Shown in pieces: positions 6,475-14,898 of a stretch of DNA of 28,292 nt. Made by a program: the position numbers and the translations under genes. Under the pieces are notes generated by a model that worked only from the letters and a program-made list of their open reading frames with translations, was not told the origin of the DNA and ran no database searches. Source of the DNA: a virus; IMG/VR virus record IMGVR_UViG_3300035698_015701, positions 1-28,292 of that record. One strand, written 5' to 3'. The stretch's first letter is position 1, and every line of letters begins with the position of its first letter.

Positions 6475-6642
6475 ATGGCAGCTGCAAGACCGAGGCGTGG
6501 AGGAGCAGGCGGTGGTCGTGGTCGTGGTCGTCGCGCTGGTGGAGGCGGCGGTCGCGGTAGGAACACGGGTGGTTGTGGGCGGGGCGGTCGGGGTTTTGGT
6601 CTGGGTGGGGGCCAAGGCGGCGGCAGAAACCGTTTGGGTTAA
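6475..6642 (+). CDS. Gly/Arg (RGG)-rich small protein, 55 aa
   Basis: ATG 6475 to TAA 6640-6642. The whole protein is Gly/Arg: MAAARPRRGGAGGGRGRGRR, then repeated RG and GG steps with few other residues and one Cys. This composition is that of RGG-type disordered nucleic-acid-binding tails, and of glycine-rich phage proteins at the base of tail fibres. The upstream site (GTGGTG) is weak. Another frame over the same bases (GTG 6497 to 6679) gives a Val/Ala-rich product. I prefer this frame for its start codon, position after the previous gene and coherent ending (NRLG), but low-complexity DNA makes the call uncertain. Confidence 0.5.
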   Translation: MAAARPRRGGAGGGRGRGRRAGGGGGRGRNTGGCGRGGRGFGLGGGQGGGRNRLG

Positions 6643-6666
6643 GCCCGCTAAGGAAGGATACATAAG

Positions 6667-6792
6667 ATGTCAAGAGTAACGCTATGGTATAACGGCCTCA
6701 AGGCAAAGCTTAGGGTCAGTAGCTTCTCCGAGATGATAGCGAAGGTTGAAGAGCAAAAGAGCCAATGGCCCCGAAGGGATTGTAACCGATGA
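6667..6792 (+). CDS. Small protein of unknown function (41 aa)
   Basis: ATG 6667 with AAGGAAGGA upstream. The product begins MSRVTLWYNGLKAKLRVSSF and continues into a basic/acidic helix (SEMIAKVEEQKSQWPRR). The TGA stop overlaps the next ATG as ATGA at 6789-6792, evidence for coupled translation. No family recognised. It may be a chaperone or linker for the LamG proteins that follow; that is only position-based. Confidence 0.55.
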   Translation: MSRVTLWYNGLKAKLRVSSFSEMIAKVEEQKSQWPRRDCNR

Positions 6793-7391
6793 ACGTTCGT
6801 CGCTTTCTCCAAGCAGGAGCCGTCTGGGGTTGGCCTCAGCTCGGCGATCCATTGACTGAGGCACAGGATCGATATACGGTAAATAACACTCCTGGGCTGG
6901 TGAACTCTCCTTGGGGACTAGCGCTTAACCTGACATCTTCGGCTCAATCGATTCAACTTACAAAATCCGAGGAACACCTATTGAGGTTTGACTCGGGGAC
7001 GCAAGATTTCTCTATCGCTGTCTGGGCGAGAGTCAAATCTGGAGCTCTCTCTTTGTTTGCGAAGAACTTCATCGGAAACGGATGGGTTCTTTTAGGCAAC
7101 CCGGGGGGCCTTTTCTTTTCTATCGACTTGAAGTTTGCCACTGGATTGCCAGTTGACACCGATTGGCATTGCTTTGTGGCTACAGCAGATAGAGATGGCA
7201 ACGCCAATACGTATGTTGACGGGGTCGTTGGTCTGACTCCCGTAGCTTTGGAGGGAGAAGTGATGTTGACTACAGCGTTACCGTTAATCGGGTCTGGAGG
7301 GACCGGAGCGATAGCCGGGATTGTAATCTTTGATCGTGTCTTGACTCCCGCCGAGTGCCTCGCTCTTTCACAACCTGGGAGAGCATTCTAA
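6789..7391 (+). CDS. LamG / concanavalin-A-like domain protein (copy 1)
   Basis: 200 residues, one jelly-roll lectin-like domain from about 38 to 195. LamG landmarks: ALNLTSSAQSIQL, FSIAVWARVKSG (74-84), WHCFVATADRDG with YVDG (126-144), and the end motif GIVIFDRVLTPAECLAL. In phages such Laminin_G_3 domains occur in surface or receptor-binding proteins and may bind carbohydrate. Coupled to the preceding gene by ATGA, and its TAA shares a base with the next ATG. It has no separate trimerisation or tail-attachment domain, so it may assemble onto another structural protein. Fold confident, role inferred. Confidence 0.8.
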   Translation: MNVRRFLQAGAVWGWPQLGDPLTEAQDRYTVNNTPGLVNSPWGLALNLTSSAQSIQLTKSEEHLLRFDSGTQDFSIAVWARVKSGALSLFAKNFIGNGWVLLGNPGGLFFSIDLKFATGLPVDTDWHCFVATADRDGNANTYVDGVVGLTPVALEGEVMLTTALPLIGSGGTGAIAGIVIFDRVLTPAECLALSQPGRAF

Positions 7392-7945
7392 TGGCTAACT
7401 ACGCAAGACATCTGGTTTCGTGCTGGGACATGTCAACCATCAACCCACCCGACCTTGGATGGAAGGGTAACGGGAATGATGGAGTTGGGACCGGGCTCGT
7501 CGCTGCGACAGATATCGTTGAGGGCGTTGCGGGCTCCAAAGCAACCCGATACAACGGAACCGATGAGAAGACTAGTATGGGGGACATTGGAACAATCCGA
7601 ACTGTTTCCCTCTGGGCCTATCTTGATACTACAACGGAGGAAATCTTCAAGACCGCTGCTGGTCGGGACGTTATGGCGAATGCGGGAACGATTACCTACG
7701 CCGGAGTTGCCGCTGATGCCACATACGTTGATGGGGTAGTCGGAACGACGGTTGGGGTGAACTTCTGGCATCACATCACATGCGTCTTCAATGATGACGA
7801 AGCTGCAGACTCCTTCGAACTAGCTACGGACGGAGCGAACTTCGGGGCGCTGACGATTGATACCGTCCGCATCTACTCCGCCGTCCTCACACTACTCCAG
7901 GTTCGGGACTTGTATGAGTGTACTAGGAAGGGAATCCTCAGATGA
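7391..7945 (+). CDS. LamG-like protein (copy 2)
   Basis: 184 residues from ATG 7391, which overlaps the previous stop. LamG-like pattern: LVSCWDMSTINPPDLGWKGN, MGDIGTIRTVSLWAYLDTTT (57-76), YVDGVVGTTVGVNFWHHITC, DGANFGALTIDTVRIYSAVL. It matches the N-terminal domain of the protein at 8592 closely in order and in phrases (xGDIxxVSxW, AGTxTYxxxxxxATxVxG, WxHxxCxF, YDGANxGAIxxxxxR), so these two domains are duplicates. This subtype has a shortened core compared with copy 1. Likely a virion surface protein. The stop overlaps the next gene by ATGA. Confidence 0.75.
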   Translation: MANYARHLVSCWDMSTINPPDLGWKGNGNDGVGTGLVAATDIVEGVAGSKATRYNGTDEKTSMGDIGTIRTVSLWAYLDTTTEEIFKTAAGRDVMANAGTITYAGVAADATYVDGVVGTTVGVNFWHHITCVFNDDEAADSFELATDGANFGALTIDTVRIYSAVLTLLQVRDLYECTRKGILR

Positions 7946-8574
7946 GCTGGAGACTACGAAGCCCGAGGACACTCGTGGCATCATATCCGCTTAATGGTCA
8001 TGCTGAGGACGTGTCCGGGCACGGCCTTGATGGAACATGGTCTGGTACCAAAGCCTACGCAGCGTTCCTCAAGTGTTCAAGGCAGGCGGCTGACCTCGCC
8101 GGGACGGATGACTACGTTCAACTCCCCCTCGCAGCAGCCGACTTCATGGATGGGCAGACTGCGTTCTCGATAGCGTGTTGGTTCCTAGCTGATGCTTCGC
8201 CGGGGGTCATATTTGACTTTCGAGACGCTGATAATGATGGCGTATCCCTTGAATACATAGCGGCTGGGATCGAGTTCAGGGTCAATACGATTGACTCTGT
8301 TTCTGCGGCGGCTGCCCTAGGGCACTGGACCCATGTTGTTGCCGTGAAGGAAGCTGCCGGTGTGCAGAGACTCTATGTTGATGGCGAACATGTTGACACG
8401 GATGATAGTAGTGCGGAAACTATAGCGGTAACAGCCCCGCCGAGACTCGGGATCGATAGCTACGACCTCAATGGTGACTTCAACGGACGTATCGCCGATG
8501 TCTGCCTCTACAATGTCGCCCTGACCAGCGACGAAATCTTAACCCTAATGCGCATGCCGGTTCCAACGTACTAG
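7942..8574 (+). CDS. LamG domain protein (copy 3)
   Basis: 210 residues. A classic Laminin_G_3 domain: SYPLNGHAEDVSGHGLDGTW (14-33), FSIACWFLADASPGVIFDF, GHWTHVVAVKEAAGVQRLYV with DG (132-153), and GRIADVCLYNVALTSDEI at the end. Predicted virion adhesin or carbohydrate-binding domain. Starts with an ATGA overlap to copy 2. The gap to the next gene is 17 bases. No enzymatic residues seen. Confidence 0.8.
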   Translation: MSWRLRSPRTLVASYPLNGHAEDVSGHGLDGTWSGTKAYAAFLKCSRQAADLAGTDDYVQLPLAAADFMDGQTAFSIACWFLADASPGVIFDFRDADNDGVSLEYIAAGIEFRVNTIDSVSAAAALGHWTHVVAVKEAAGVQRLYVDGEHVDTDDSSAETIAVTAPPRLGIDSYDLNGDFNGRIADVCLYNVALTSDEILTLMRMPVPTY

Positions 8575-8591
8575 GAAAGGGTCGTACCCAC

Positions 8592-10673
8592 ATGATCGCC
8601 GAGCAGCCGCTCCTGACTCGCCCGAACTTGACTGACGCGGACCTCGTCCTAGCCACCCTCAACCCCCATACTATTGGCGGCGTCCGTGACGCATCACCCG
8701 CCGGCAATGATGGCACAATCGTTGGTACGCCGGTCCATACTCGTGGTGGCGGGTTGGAACTCGATGGTGTGGGAGACCGAGTTGACTTCGGAAATCTTGG
8801 AGATATCCAAGAGGTATCAATGTGGATTAAACCAAAAACAGCGACTGAGCAGATTGTCCAACTGAAAAACACGGAATACATCCATCTCGTTGCAGGGACG
8901 GTCACATACAATATCATCGATGAAGTTGCAACATTCGTGAATGGGCAACCATCTACGACTCTAGCAGCCGGTGAGTGGCAGCACCTTGTTTGTCAATTTG
9001 AGTTGAGTGGTATCAGCGATTTTCTCCTCGCTTATGATGGCGCGAATTACGGTGCAATCGAGGTTCATGACTTGCGGGTGAAGGCGGTGTGGTCAACATC
9101 GGACGAAGTCTACCAGGGTGCTGCTGAGTTGTTGGTTGGAACTCTGTTTTCGTTCGGTGATTATGTTTATGCTGGTATCTATGATAACGTTGCAAATACC
9201 GGTAAGATATACCGTTCCGAGAATGGAGATACTTGGGCACTTGTCTACACCGCCCCGGTCAATTATGTATCTATCGAATCTGCATTTGTTTGGAATGATG
9301 AACTCTATATGGCTGTTCACTCCGGAGTCGCTGCGGATGACGCCTTCTTTGTCCATAGCGCGGACGGGGTCACCTGGACCGAAGATGCTCCGCTTGTCGG
9401 TGAACGGTACATCCGTTCCGGGACCACGTTCGGTGGTCAGTTGTATCTAGTCATAACCAGACAGGATACATCATACGTCATCGTTCGGACCACAGACACG
9501 GCAACCTTGGATGTCGTTTATACTTCAACTGGTAGTTCATGGGCGATCTACGTCTGGAATGGCTACCTATACTGCGGCGACGAAGACAACGTGATTCGTT
9601 CAGCTGATGGTGATACGTGGGCCGTTGTGTATGCTAATTACGCTTTGCACAACAGCGATATTCCGGTGTGCTTTGCGGAGTTTAACAATGAGTTATATCT
9701 TGGAACGACGCACCGGGGGTACATTCTGAGCACGCCGGACGGTACGACGTGGACCACCGAAGCGACCTATGGGTTAGGTGACCAAATATTCGCGCTCATC
9801 CCAATGGGTAAGCAGCTGGTGGCTTGTTGTTATGGCATTGCTTCCCTGGTAAGTGGGTTACGGACATCGGTCGACGGATCAACTTGGGTTGGTACCCAAG
9901 TTTACGGTAGTCACGGAGTCTTCACTGGTTGCAACCATGGCGGTATACTCTTTGTTGGGGCTCGTCTCGCAGCCGGAGCTACGATCTACCGATGCAACCT
10001 GAGCATCCCTGAACACGATTATGGACGAGGGGTTCCCGACGATTCGCTTGCACTCCACCTTCATAAGCATCAGTACGACTTGTCTCGGTTCGGGGCCGTA
10101 TTCGATAACGTAAATGGGGTTGTACTCGGCCGAGAGATGGAGTTTGACGGAGCGACAAACTATCTCAGGTACGCTGTGGCGGGCTGGAGGAGTGGAGACG
10201 AGCAGGGAACGATATCGGCTTGGGTGAAGCTGGATGCTATAGGAGCGTACCGAACCATTTTTGGTTCGTGCGACGAGTCCGCGGATACAAACAAACTGCT
10301 TTTCTGGGTCACTGATGGCGGACTCATCGCGGTACAGTCCGAGTCTGGTGGCGGAGGTCACAACAATATCCGTGGCACGACGGTAATGACTGCTGATCAC
10401 TGGTATCATGCCGTGGTTGTTTCGGACGGCACTCAATACTTCCTGTACCTGAATGGTGTTGCTGAGACCCTGAATGTCAGTTCGGGTGATAACAACGGGC
10501 ATTGGCTTGCTGATGCCGCAAACCGTGATAGTATCACTGTCGGAGTTCGGTCAAAGGACTCAGCGTTTGACTATTACTTTAACGGTAAAATCAAAGACCT
10601 CCCATATCACTCGGAAGCCAAGTCAGCGGACTGGGTACTCGACAACTATCACAAGACCCGGGGGTTCTACTAA
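8592..10673 (+). CDS. Large surface protein: LamG, Asp-box propeller, LamG
   Basis: 693 residues with three regions. Residues 15-165: short LamG domain paralogous to the gene at 7391. Residues about 175-485: repeated beta units with Asp-box-like motifs SENGDTW (~209), SADGVTW (~256), SADGDTW (~337), TPDGTTW (~380) and SVDGSTW (~426), consistent with a sialidase/BNR-type propeller of about six blades. Residues 505-693: a full LamG domain (EQGTISAWVKLDAIGAYRTI, HWYHAVVVSDGTQYFLYLNG). The best candidate for the main receptor- or glycan-binding protein of the virion. I see no catalytic sialidase Arg triad, so binding rather than cleavage is the safer reading. Its TAA overlaps the next ATG. Confidence 0.8.
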   Translation: MIAEQPLLTRPNLTDADLVLATLNPHTIGGVRDASPAGNDGTIVGTPVHTRGGGLELDGVGDRVDFGNLGDIQEVSMWIKPKTATEQIVQLKNTEYIHLVAGTVTYNIIDEVATFVNGQPSTTLAAGEWQHLVCQFELSGISDFLLAYDGANYGAIEVHDLRVKAVWSTSDEVYQGAAELLVGTLFSFGDYVYAGIYDNVANTGKIYRSENGDTWALVYTAPVNYVSIESAFVWNDELYMAVHSGVAADDAFFVHSADGVTWTEDAPLVGERYIRSGTTFGGQLYLVITRQDTSYVIVRTTDTATLDVVYTSTGSSWAIYVWNGYLYCGDEDNVIRSADGDTWAVVYANYALHNSDIPVCFAEFNNELYLGTTHRGYILSTPDGTTWTTEATYGLGDQIFALIPMGKQLVACCYGIASLVSGLRTSVDGSTWVGTQVYGSHGVFTGCNHGGILFVGARLAAGATIYRCNLSIPEHDYGRGVPDDSLALHLHKHQYDLSRFGAVFDNVNGVVLGREMEFDGATNYLRYAVAGWRSGDEQGTISAWVKLDAIGAYRTIFGSCDESADTNKLLFWVTDGGLIAVQSESGGGGHNNIRGTTVMTADHWYHAVVVSDGTQYFLYLNGVAETLNVSSGDNNGHWLADAANRDSITVGVRSKDSAFDYYFNGKIKDLPYHSEAKSADWVLDNYHKTRGFY

Positions 10674-11191
10674 TGGCGTATACCCTCACCGAGAAAGACT
10701 GCTTATTCATCCAGAGGATGACCTGGAAGTCATGTAAGCGATTCGGTGTCCCCTATCGCTACATGGATGATACAGTTCAGGACGTTATTGTTCGAGCCCT
10801 CGTCTGGGCGAAGGGTCATGATACTACACGCTGCCCGTTCATCCCTCGGCTACTTCAGAGCCTTGACCATATTGTAATCCGGTGTATCGCGCGCCGAACC
10901 CGGAGCTACTTAGTAAAACCCGTAGAGGTATTTTATAGACCGGAGCTTCCCGACGCTACCTATGAAGAGAAGGCGTTTGATGAGATTGATGGACTTGAAC
11001 AGGTGGAACGTTTGGCGAAGGTTCTTACTGAACGACAGAAAGATATCCTTGACATGTATATACGTGGAAACACTTACGTCTGTATCGGGGTGCTTCTTGG
11101 TTTGACACGACAACGTGTGCATCAAATCGTTCAGGAGATACGTACCCGAGCTATTGAGTTCTTCTACCTGGAGGGATCGGCCGTTGCCTAA
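10673..11191 (+). CDS. Sigma-70-like (ECF-type) protein
   Basis: 172 residues. Residues about 14-80 look like sigma region 2: a helix, then YMDDTVQDVIVRALVWAKGH and RLLQSLDHIVIRCIARRTRS, equivalent to the 'xEDxxQDxFxRxW...A...F..WL..IxxNxxxDxxRR' plan. Residues about 116-165 look like region 4: LTERQKDILDMYIRGNTYVC, then a helix-turn-helix LLGLTRQRVHQIVQEIRTRA. Proteins with both regions direct host RNA polymerase to specific promoters. The gene directly precedes the large terminase and overlaps it, the usual place for the small terminase, which also has a helix-turn-helix. Region 2 favours sigma; TerS is the alternative. It could act on the AT-tract elements at 1717 and 27629. Confidence 0.7.
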   Translation: MAYTLTEKDCLFIQRMTWKSCKRFGVPYRYMDDTVQDVIVRALVWAKGHDTTRCPFIPRLLQSLDHIVIRCIARRTRSYLVKPVEVFYRPELPDATYEEKAFDEIDGLEQVERLAKVLTERQKDILDMYIRGNTYVCIGVLLGLTRQRVHQIVQEIRTRAIEFFYLEGSAVA

Positions 11192-12662
11192 CGAACGATA
11201 TCTTATCGTCGACCCCGAGACCGAGACGGACGATCTTCGGAAGGCCCTCCTTCAATTGCTGCGGGCGAAAGCAACCCACGACCTCTTGACTTATACTAAG
11301 CTGTTTCCTCCGGCACTGAACTACATCTTCGGTAAGCATACCCTTGCGATGATCTCAACCCTCCAGGGGGTGAGCGACGACCTTCAGCGGGGAGTCAGTC
11401 GATTCGTTTGTATGTGTATACCATTCCGTCATGGGAAGACTGATATCGCAAGCCGAACGTGGCCAGCTTGGCACCTCTTGAATAACCCGGAAGATGAGTT
11501 CATGCAGGTTGCCTACAACGCAACCCTTTCAACCGGGTTCAGCCGTTTCGTCCGAGGTAGGTTCCGGCAGACGTGCGGGTTGTGGGGACATGAGATTGAC
11601 CCGGACGAGAATACTATTGAGACATGGAAGATTGCGGACCATGCCGGGGCCTATCACGCCACGAGCTTCGGTGGTACGGTGAGTGGACGCGGTGCCCACG
11701 TCCTCGGCATCGACGACTACTTCAAAGATCGTGAGGTAGCCGAGAGCCGAAACATGCGGGAGAAAATATGGGAGAGCTTCACGAATGACTTCCTAACTCG
11801 TCGAGCCCCGGTCAGCGCGACAGTAATCACAGCAAACCGTTGGCACGAAGATGATGTGGTTGGGCGGATCATTCAACGGAACGATCCTACAAGCCAACTA
11901 TACGACCAAAAGTTCCCCAAGTTTGAAATCATCCGGTTCCCAGCTCAGAACGAGGACGGGACGTGGCTCTTCTCTGAGCGTTTCAGTGATCAATGGTATG
12001 AGTCGATGCAAACCGCCCTGGGGAGTTACGCCTGGGGGGCGATGGGGCTACAAGACCCGAAACCGAGAAGGGGTAAACTGCTCCGTACCGACATGGTCGT
12101 TATAGTTGATCCGTCCGAGGGGAGCCGGATGGACCTTGTCCGCCGGGCGAAGTGGGCACGTGGTTGGGACTTGGCGAGTACCGCAAAGGAAATCGCGAAG
12201 AATGATCCTGACGCGTCGGTCGGAACCCGGGCTTCGGTTGTGGAGGATGATGGAGGTTCCCAGTGTATCCTTGTCGATGATGTGATTCACGGCCACTGGC
12301 GAGGAGATACGAGGAACAAGGTCATTGAGGCTTCCGCGAAGCGTGACGGACCTCCGACCACGGTGATCGTTGAAACTGTTGCGGGATATACAGATGCCTA
12401 CGATATCATCCTCAACGCTCTTAACGGAGCTTCGGTTGTGCGAAAGTTCGTTCCGAAGTACGACAAGGTTGCACGGGCGGCTTATATAGAACCGATCTTC
12501 GAAGCAGGGCGGGTCTACATCAAACGCGCCGAGTGGAATGCAGAATGGCTTAATGAGTTGACCCGCTTCCCGGAGGGTACTCACGACGACCGTTACGATA
12601 GTCTGATTACCGCCGTACACGATGCCCTTGCCCACAATGGCGTAATGTCGTTCAGTTTCTGA
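11184..12662 (+). CDS. terL: Terminase large subunit
   Basis: 492 residues from TTG 11184, chosen because GGAGGG lies eight bases upstream and the frame overlaps the previous stop by eight bases. It cuts and pumps genome DNA into proheads. ATPase: Walker A PFRHGKT (80-86, the R/HGK variant normal for this family), Walker B HVLGIDDYF (D177, D178), coupling motif TANRWHEDD (216-224). Nuclease: GWDLAST with D329, VETVAGY about 90 residues later, and HDDRYDSL near the end (D469, D472). All elements are present, so both activities should be intact. It lies directly before the portal gene, as usual. Confidence 0.95.
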   Translation: MPNERYLIVDPETETDDLRKALLQLLRAKATHDLLTYTKLFPPALNYIFGKHTLAMISTLQGVSDDLQRGVSRFVCMCIPFRHGKTDIASRTWPAWHLLNNPEDEFMQVAYNATLSTGFSRFVRGRFRQTCGLWGHEIDPDENTIETWKIADHAGAYHATSFGGTVSGRGAHVLGIDDYFKDREVAESRNMREKIWESFTNDFLTRRAPVSATVITANRWHEDDVVGRIIQRNDPTSQLYDQKFPKFEIIRFPAQNEDGTWLFSERFSDQWYESMQTALGSYAWGAMGLQDPKPRRGKLLRTDMVVIVDPSEGSRMDLVRRAKWARGWDLASTAKEIAKNDPDASVGTRASVVEDDGGSQCILVDDVIHGHWRGDTRNKVIEASAKRDGPPTTVIVETVAGYTDAYDIILNALNGASVVRKFVPKYDKVARAAYIEPIFEAGRVYIKRAEWNAEWLNELTRFPEGTHDDRYDSLITAVHDALAHNGVMSFSF

Positions 12663-12675
12663 GAGAGGAGACGTG

Positions 12676-14091
12676 ATGGGAATCGGCAGTTGGTTTAAGA
12701 AACGCCGTCAGGCTCAAATGCAAACAGCCCTTCTTGATCTTCTCGGGGTGAAGGCTACGGACGAACTTGCTAGCGAGGGTGGGTGGGAAGTAGCGGGGAG
12801 CCTGCTAACTCAGAGCGGCACAACTCCGTGGAGACCCTACAGCATCAAAGAAGCCGAGGAATTTTACACCTCTGCTTCTATCATCTTCGCTTGCGTGAAG
12901 AAGATCGCCGACACTGCTCCGACAATTCCTTATACCACAGTAACCTATGACAAGAACGGGGACAAGATTGATTACCCCGACCACCCCTACCTTCGGGTCT
13001 TCGAGAGACCGAATACAACCATGTCCTATTCCGAGTTTATCTTCAACGTCGTATCTCACCTTGAGCTGACCGCCGAGAGCTATATCTGGAAGACCCGGAA
13101 CAAGGCTGGGTTTGTTGACGGACTCTGGCCCTTCCCTACGAGCTGGGTCACGATGGTTGTTGACCGGAAGGGCGTTCGTTCTCACTACCTCATCGTCAAG
13201 GGCGATTACCGACAGAAGGTTGCTCTCGATGACATGATCGTTATTCGATATCCCGACCCAGCTAATCCGTATTCCTCTACCGGCCCCACGCAAGCGTGTC
13301 TCCGAGAGGCGCAAACGGATGAGGCCCGTGGGGAATACATCATGGAGCTTCTTGAGAACATGCACATCCCCGGTCCTATACTCAAGCAGAAGGCACCTTG
13401 GACCGAGGAGCAGAAGGATCAAATCCGGCGACTCCTCCGGGACAAAATTGGTAAGGGTCACCGGGGGAACCCGATGTTTATAGGCGGCGATGATGTCAAT
13501 GTGGACTATCAGAATCCTCTCAGTGATCTTGACTGGCCGGGAACAGCGTCCCTTTCAGAAACCCGAATCTGCTCAACGTTTGAGGTGCCGCCGATCCTTA
13601 TTCACCTTCGCTCAGGCTTGGAACGTTCGACCTATTCCAACTACGAGACAGCCAAGCGCGCATTTTACAGCGGGAAGATGACGAGTGTTTCCCAGAAGAT
13701 CGGCGATGGGTTTAGCCTCGGTCTCTTCCACGCCGAAGGTGAAGACGAAGTCTGGTTGGAGCCGGTGTTCACCGACGTGGCCGAAATGCAAGAGGATCAG
13801 GACTCTATACACGAGCGGGCGCGTAGCGACTTCCAGGTTGGGGGTCTATCGTTTGACGAGTTCCTAGAGCGTATCGGCTCGGAGCAGATTGGTGGGCGTG
13901 ATGGGGAGACTCGTTTCCGTCCGGCTTCTTTGATCCCATTTATCCCTGGTGAGGAAGAGTCCTTGATCGAGTCCACCCTACCTGAAGAGGAAGACCTGGA
14001 AGAAGAAGAGCCTGGGGAAGCAGAGGAAGAGGAAGTAGAGGAAGATGAAGAGGAAGATGAAGAGATAGTTGAAGACGATGAGGAGGAGTAG
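12676..14091 (+). CDS. Portal protein with a long acidic tail
   Basis: 471 residues from ATG 12676 (GAGGAG five bases upstream; GTG 12673 is also in frame). HK97-type portal (Phage_portal family): N-terminal YTSASIIFACVKKIADTAPT, HPYLRVFERPNTTMSYSEF (about 100-118), then the PGPILKQKAPWTEEQ and LSETRICSTFEVPPILI region, matching the family's 'P.G.L' and 'I...F.VPP.llg' phrases. It forms the dodecameric ring through which DNA passes. The last 45 or so residues are almost all Glu/Asp (EEESLIESTLPEEEDLEEEE and on), unusual and probably disordered. The next ATG follows the stop directly. Confidence 0.92.
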   Translation: MGIGSWFKKRRQAQMQTALLDLLGVKATDELASEGGWEVAGSLLTQSGTTPWRPYSIKEAEEFYTSASIIFACVKKIADTAPTIPYTTVTYDKNGDKIDYPDHPYLRVFERPNTTMSYSEFIFNVVSHLELTAESYIWKTRNKAGFVDGLWPFPTSWVTMVVDRKGVRSHYLIVKGDYRQKVALDDMIVIRYPDPANPYSSTGPTQACLREAQTDEARGEYIMELLENMHIPGPILKQKAPWTEEQKDQIRRLLRDKIGKGHRGNPMFIGGDDVNVDYQNPLSDLDWPGTASLSETRICSTFEVPPILIHLRSGLERSTYSNYETAKRAFYSGKMTSVSQKIGDGFSLGLFHAEGEDEVWLEPVFTDVAEMQEDQDSIHERARSDFQVGGLSFDEFLERIGSEQIGGRDGETRFRPASLIPFIPGEEESLIESTLPEEEDLEEEEPGEAEEEEVEEDEEEDEEIVEDDEEE

Positions 14092-14898
14092 ATGATCAAG
14101 AACATCGCGATATTCGGTCTTGGGGTAGTCGGTGGGGCGTTTCAAAAAGCCCTGATGGCGCGGGGGTTTGATGGGTGGACGCTCAGAGTTGACCCACGGC
14201 TCCAAAAGTCCCATACACCAAAGGAGTTTCGGAACGTTGAGATCGCTTTCATCTGTGTTCCAACCCCAACACTACAAAGCGGACTCCAAGACCTCAGCGC
14301 TATCTGCTCCACGCTTCGATTCCTCTGTGAAGCGAAGGTCTTAGGGTTTGATGGGCTTGCTTGTATTCGGTCAACAGTGACCCCCGAGAATGTACGCTTC
14401 CTTCAACGAGCGTATCCGTTGAACATTACGACCCTCCCCGAGTTCCTTACCGAGGCAAACGCGGAGCAGGATTCTTATGAAAGCCTGTTCTTTGTCGTCG
14501 GGGCCTGCGGCGAACACTCGGCTATCCTATCCCCGTTCCTCGCCGAGTTGTGGCCCGATTCGAAGATGAAACACACAACTCCGGCAGGGGCGATGATGTT
14601 CAAGTACCTTGTCAACAACCACCTCGCCGTTCGGATATCGGTTACAAACGAGTTGAAACTCTACTGGGATGCCCATGGGGATACCGCCTGGAAAGAGGTT
14701 ACGGACCTTATCCTCCTTGAGGAAAAGCGTCTCGGGTGTAGCCATTATGGAGTTCCGGGACCGGACGGGAAACTAGGCTTTGGAGGCAAGTGCTTCCCAA
14801 AGGATTTGAAAGCTATCGCCGCGTGTAGTTTTTTAGACGGCGCCCTTTGTGGGGCGCTTCGAATCAATGACCATGTACGAGGAGACGACAATGCCTAA
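14092..14898 (+). CDS. Short UDP-glucose/GDP-mannose dehydrogenase-family protein
   Basis: 268 residues, directly after the portal stop. Family enzymes oxidise the C6 alcohol of an NDP-sugar to the uronic acid with NAD. Rossmann start IAIFGLGVVGGAF (5-17), CVPTPT (about 56-61), a Thr-rich STVTPENV segment, LPEFLTEANAEQD (about 113-125), KYLVNNHLAVRISVTNEL (about 175-192), and the catalytic loop GFGGKCFPKD with C234. Cellular enzymes have about 390-450 residues; here the C-terminal NDP-sugar-binding domain is missing, although the catalytic cysteine is kept. It may be a reduced viral form or may bind sugar differently. Placement between portal and head genes is unusual. Confidence 0.85.
   Translation: MIKNIAIFGLGVVGGAFQKALMARGFDGWTLRVDPRLQKSHTPKEFRNVEIAFICVPTPTLQSGLQDLSAICSTLRFLCEAKVLGFDGLACIRSTVTPENVRFLQRAYPLNITTLPEFLTEANAEQDSYESLFFVVGACGEHSAILSPFLAELWPDSKMKHTTPAGAMMFKYLVNNHLAVRISVTNELKLYWDAHGDTAWKEVTDLILLEEKRLGCSHYGVPGPDGKLGFGGKCFPKDLKAIAACSFLDGALCGALRINDHVRGDDNA

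Noticed and set aside
6497-6679. Val/Ala-rich 60-residue frame that could be a membrane peptide
   Set aside because: Off-frame reading of GGT/CGT repeats starting at GTG without an upstream site; the Gly/Arg frame starts at ATG and fits its neighbours better, though I hold this loosely.
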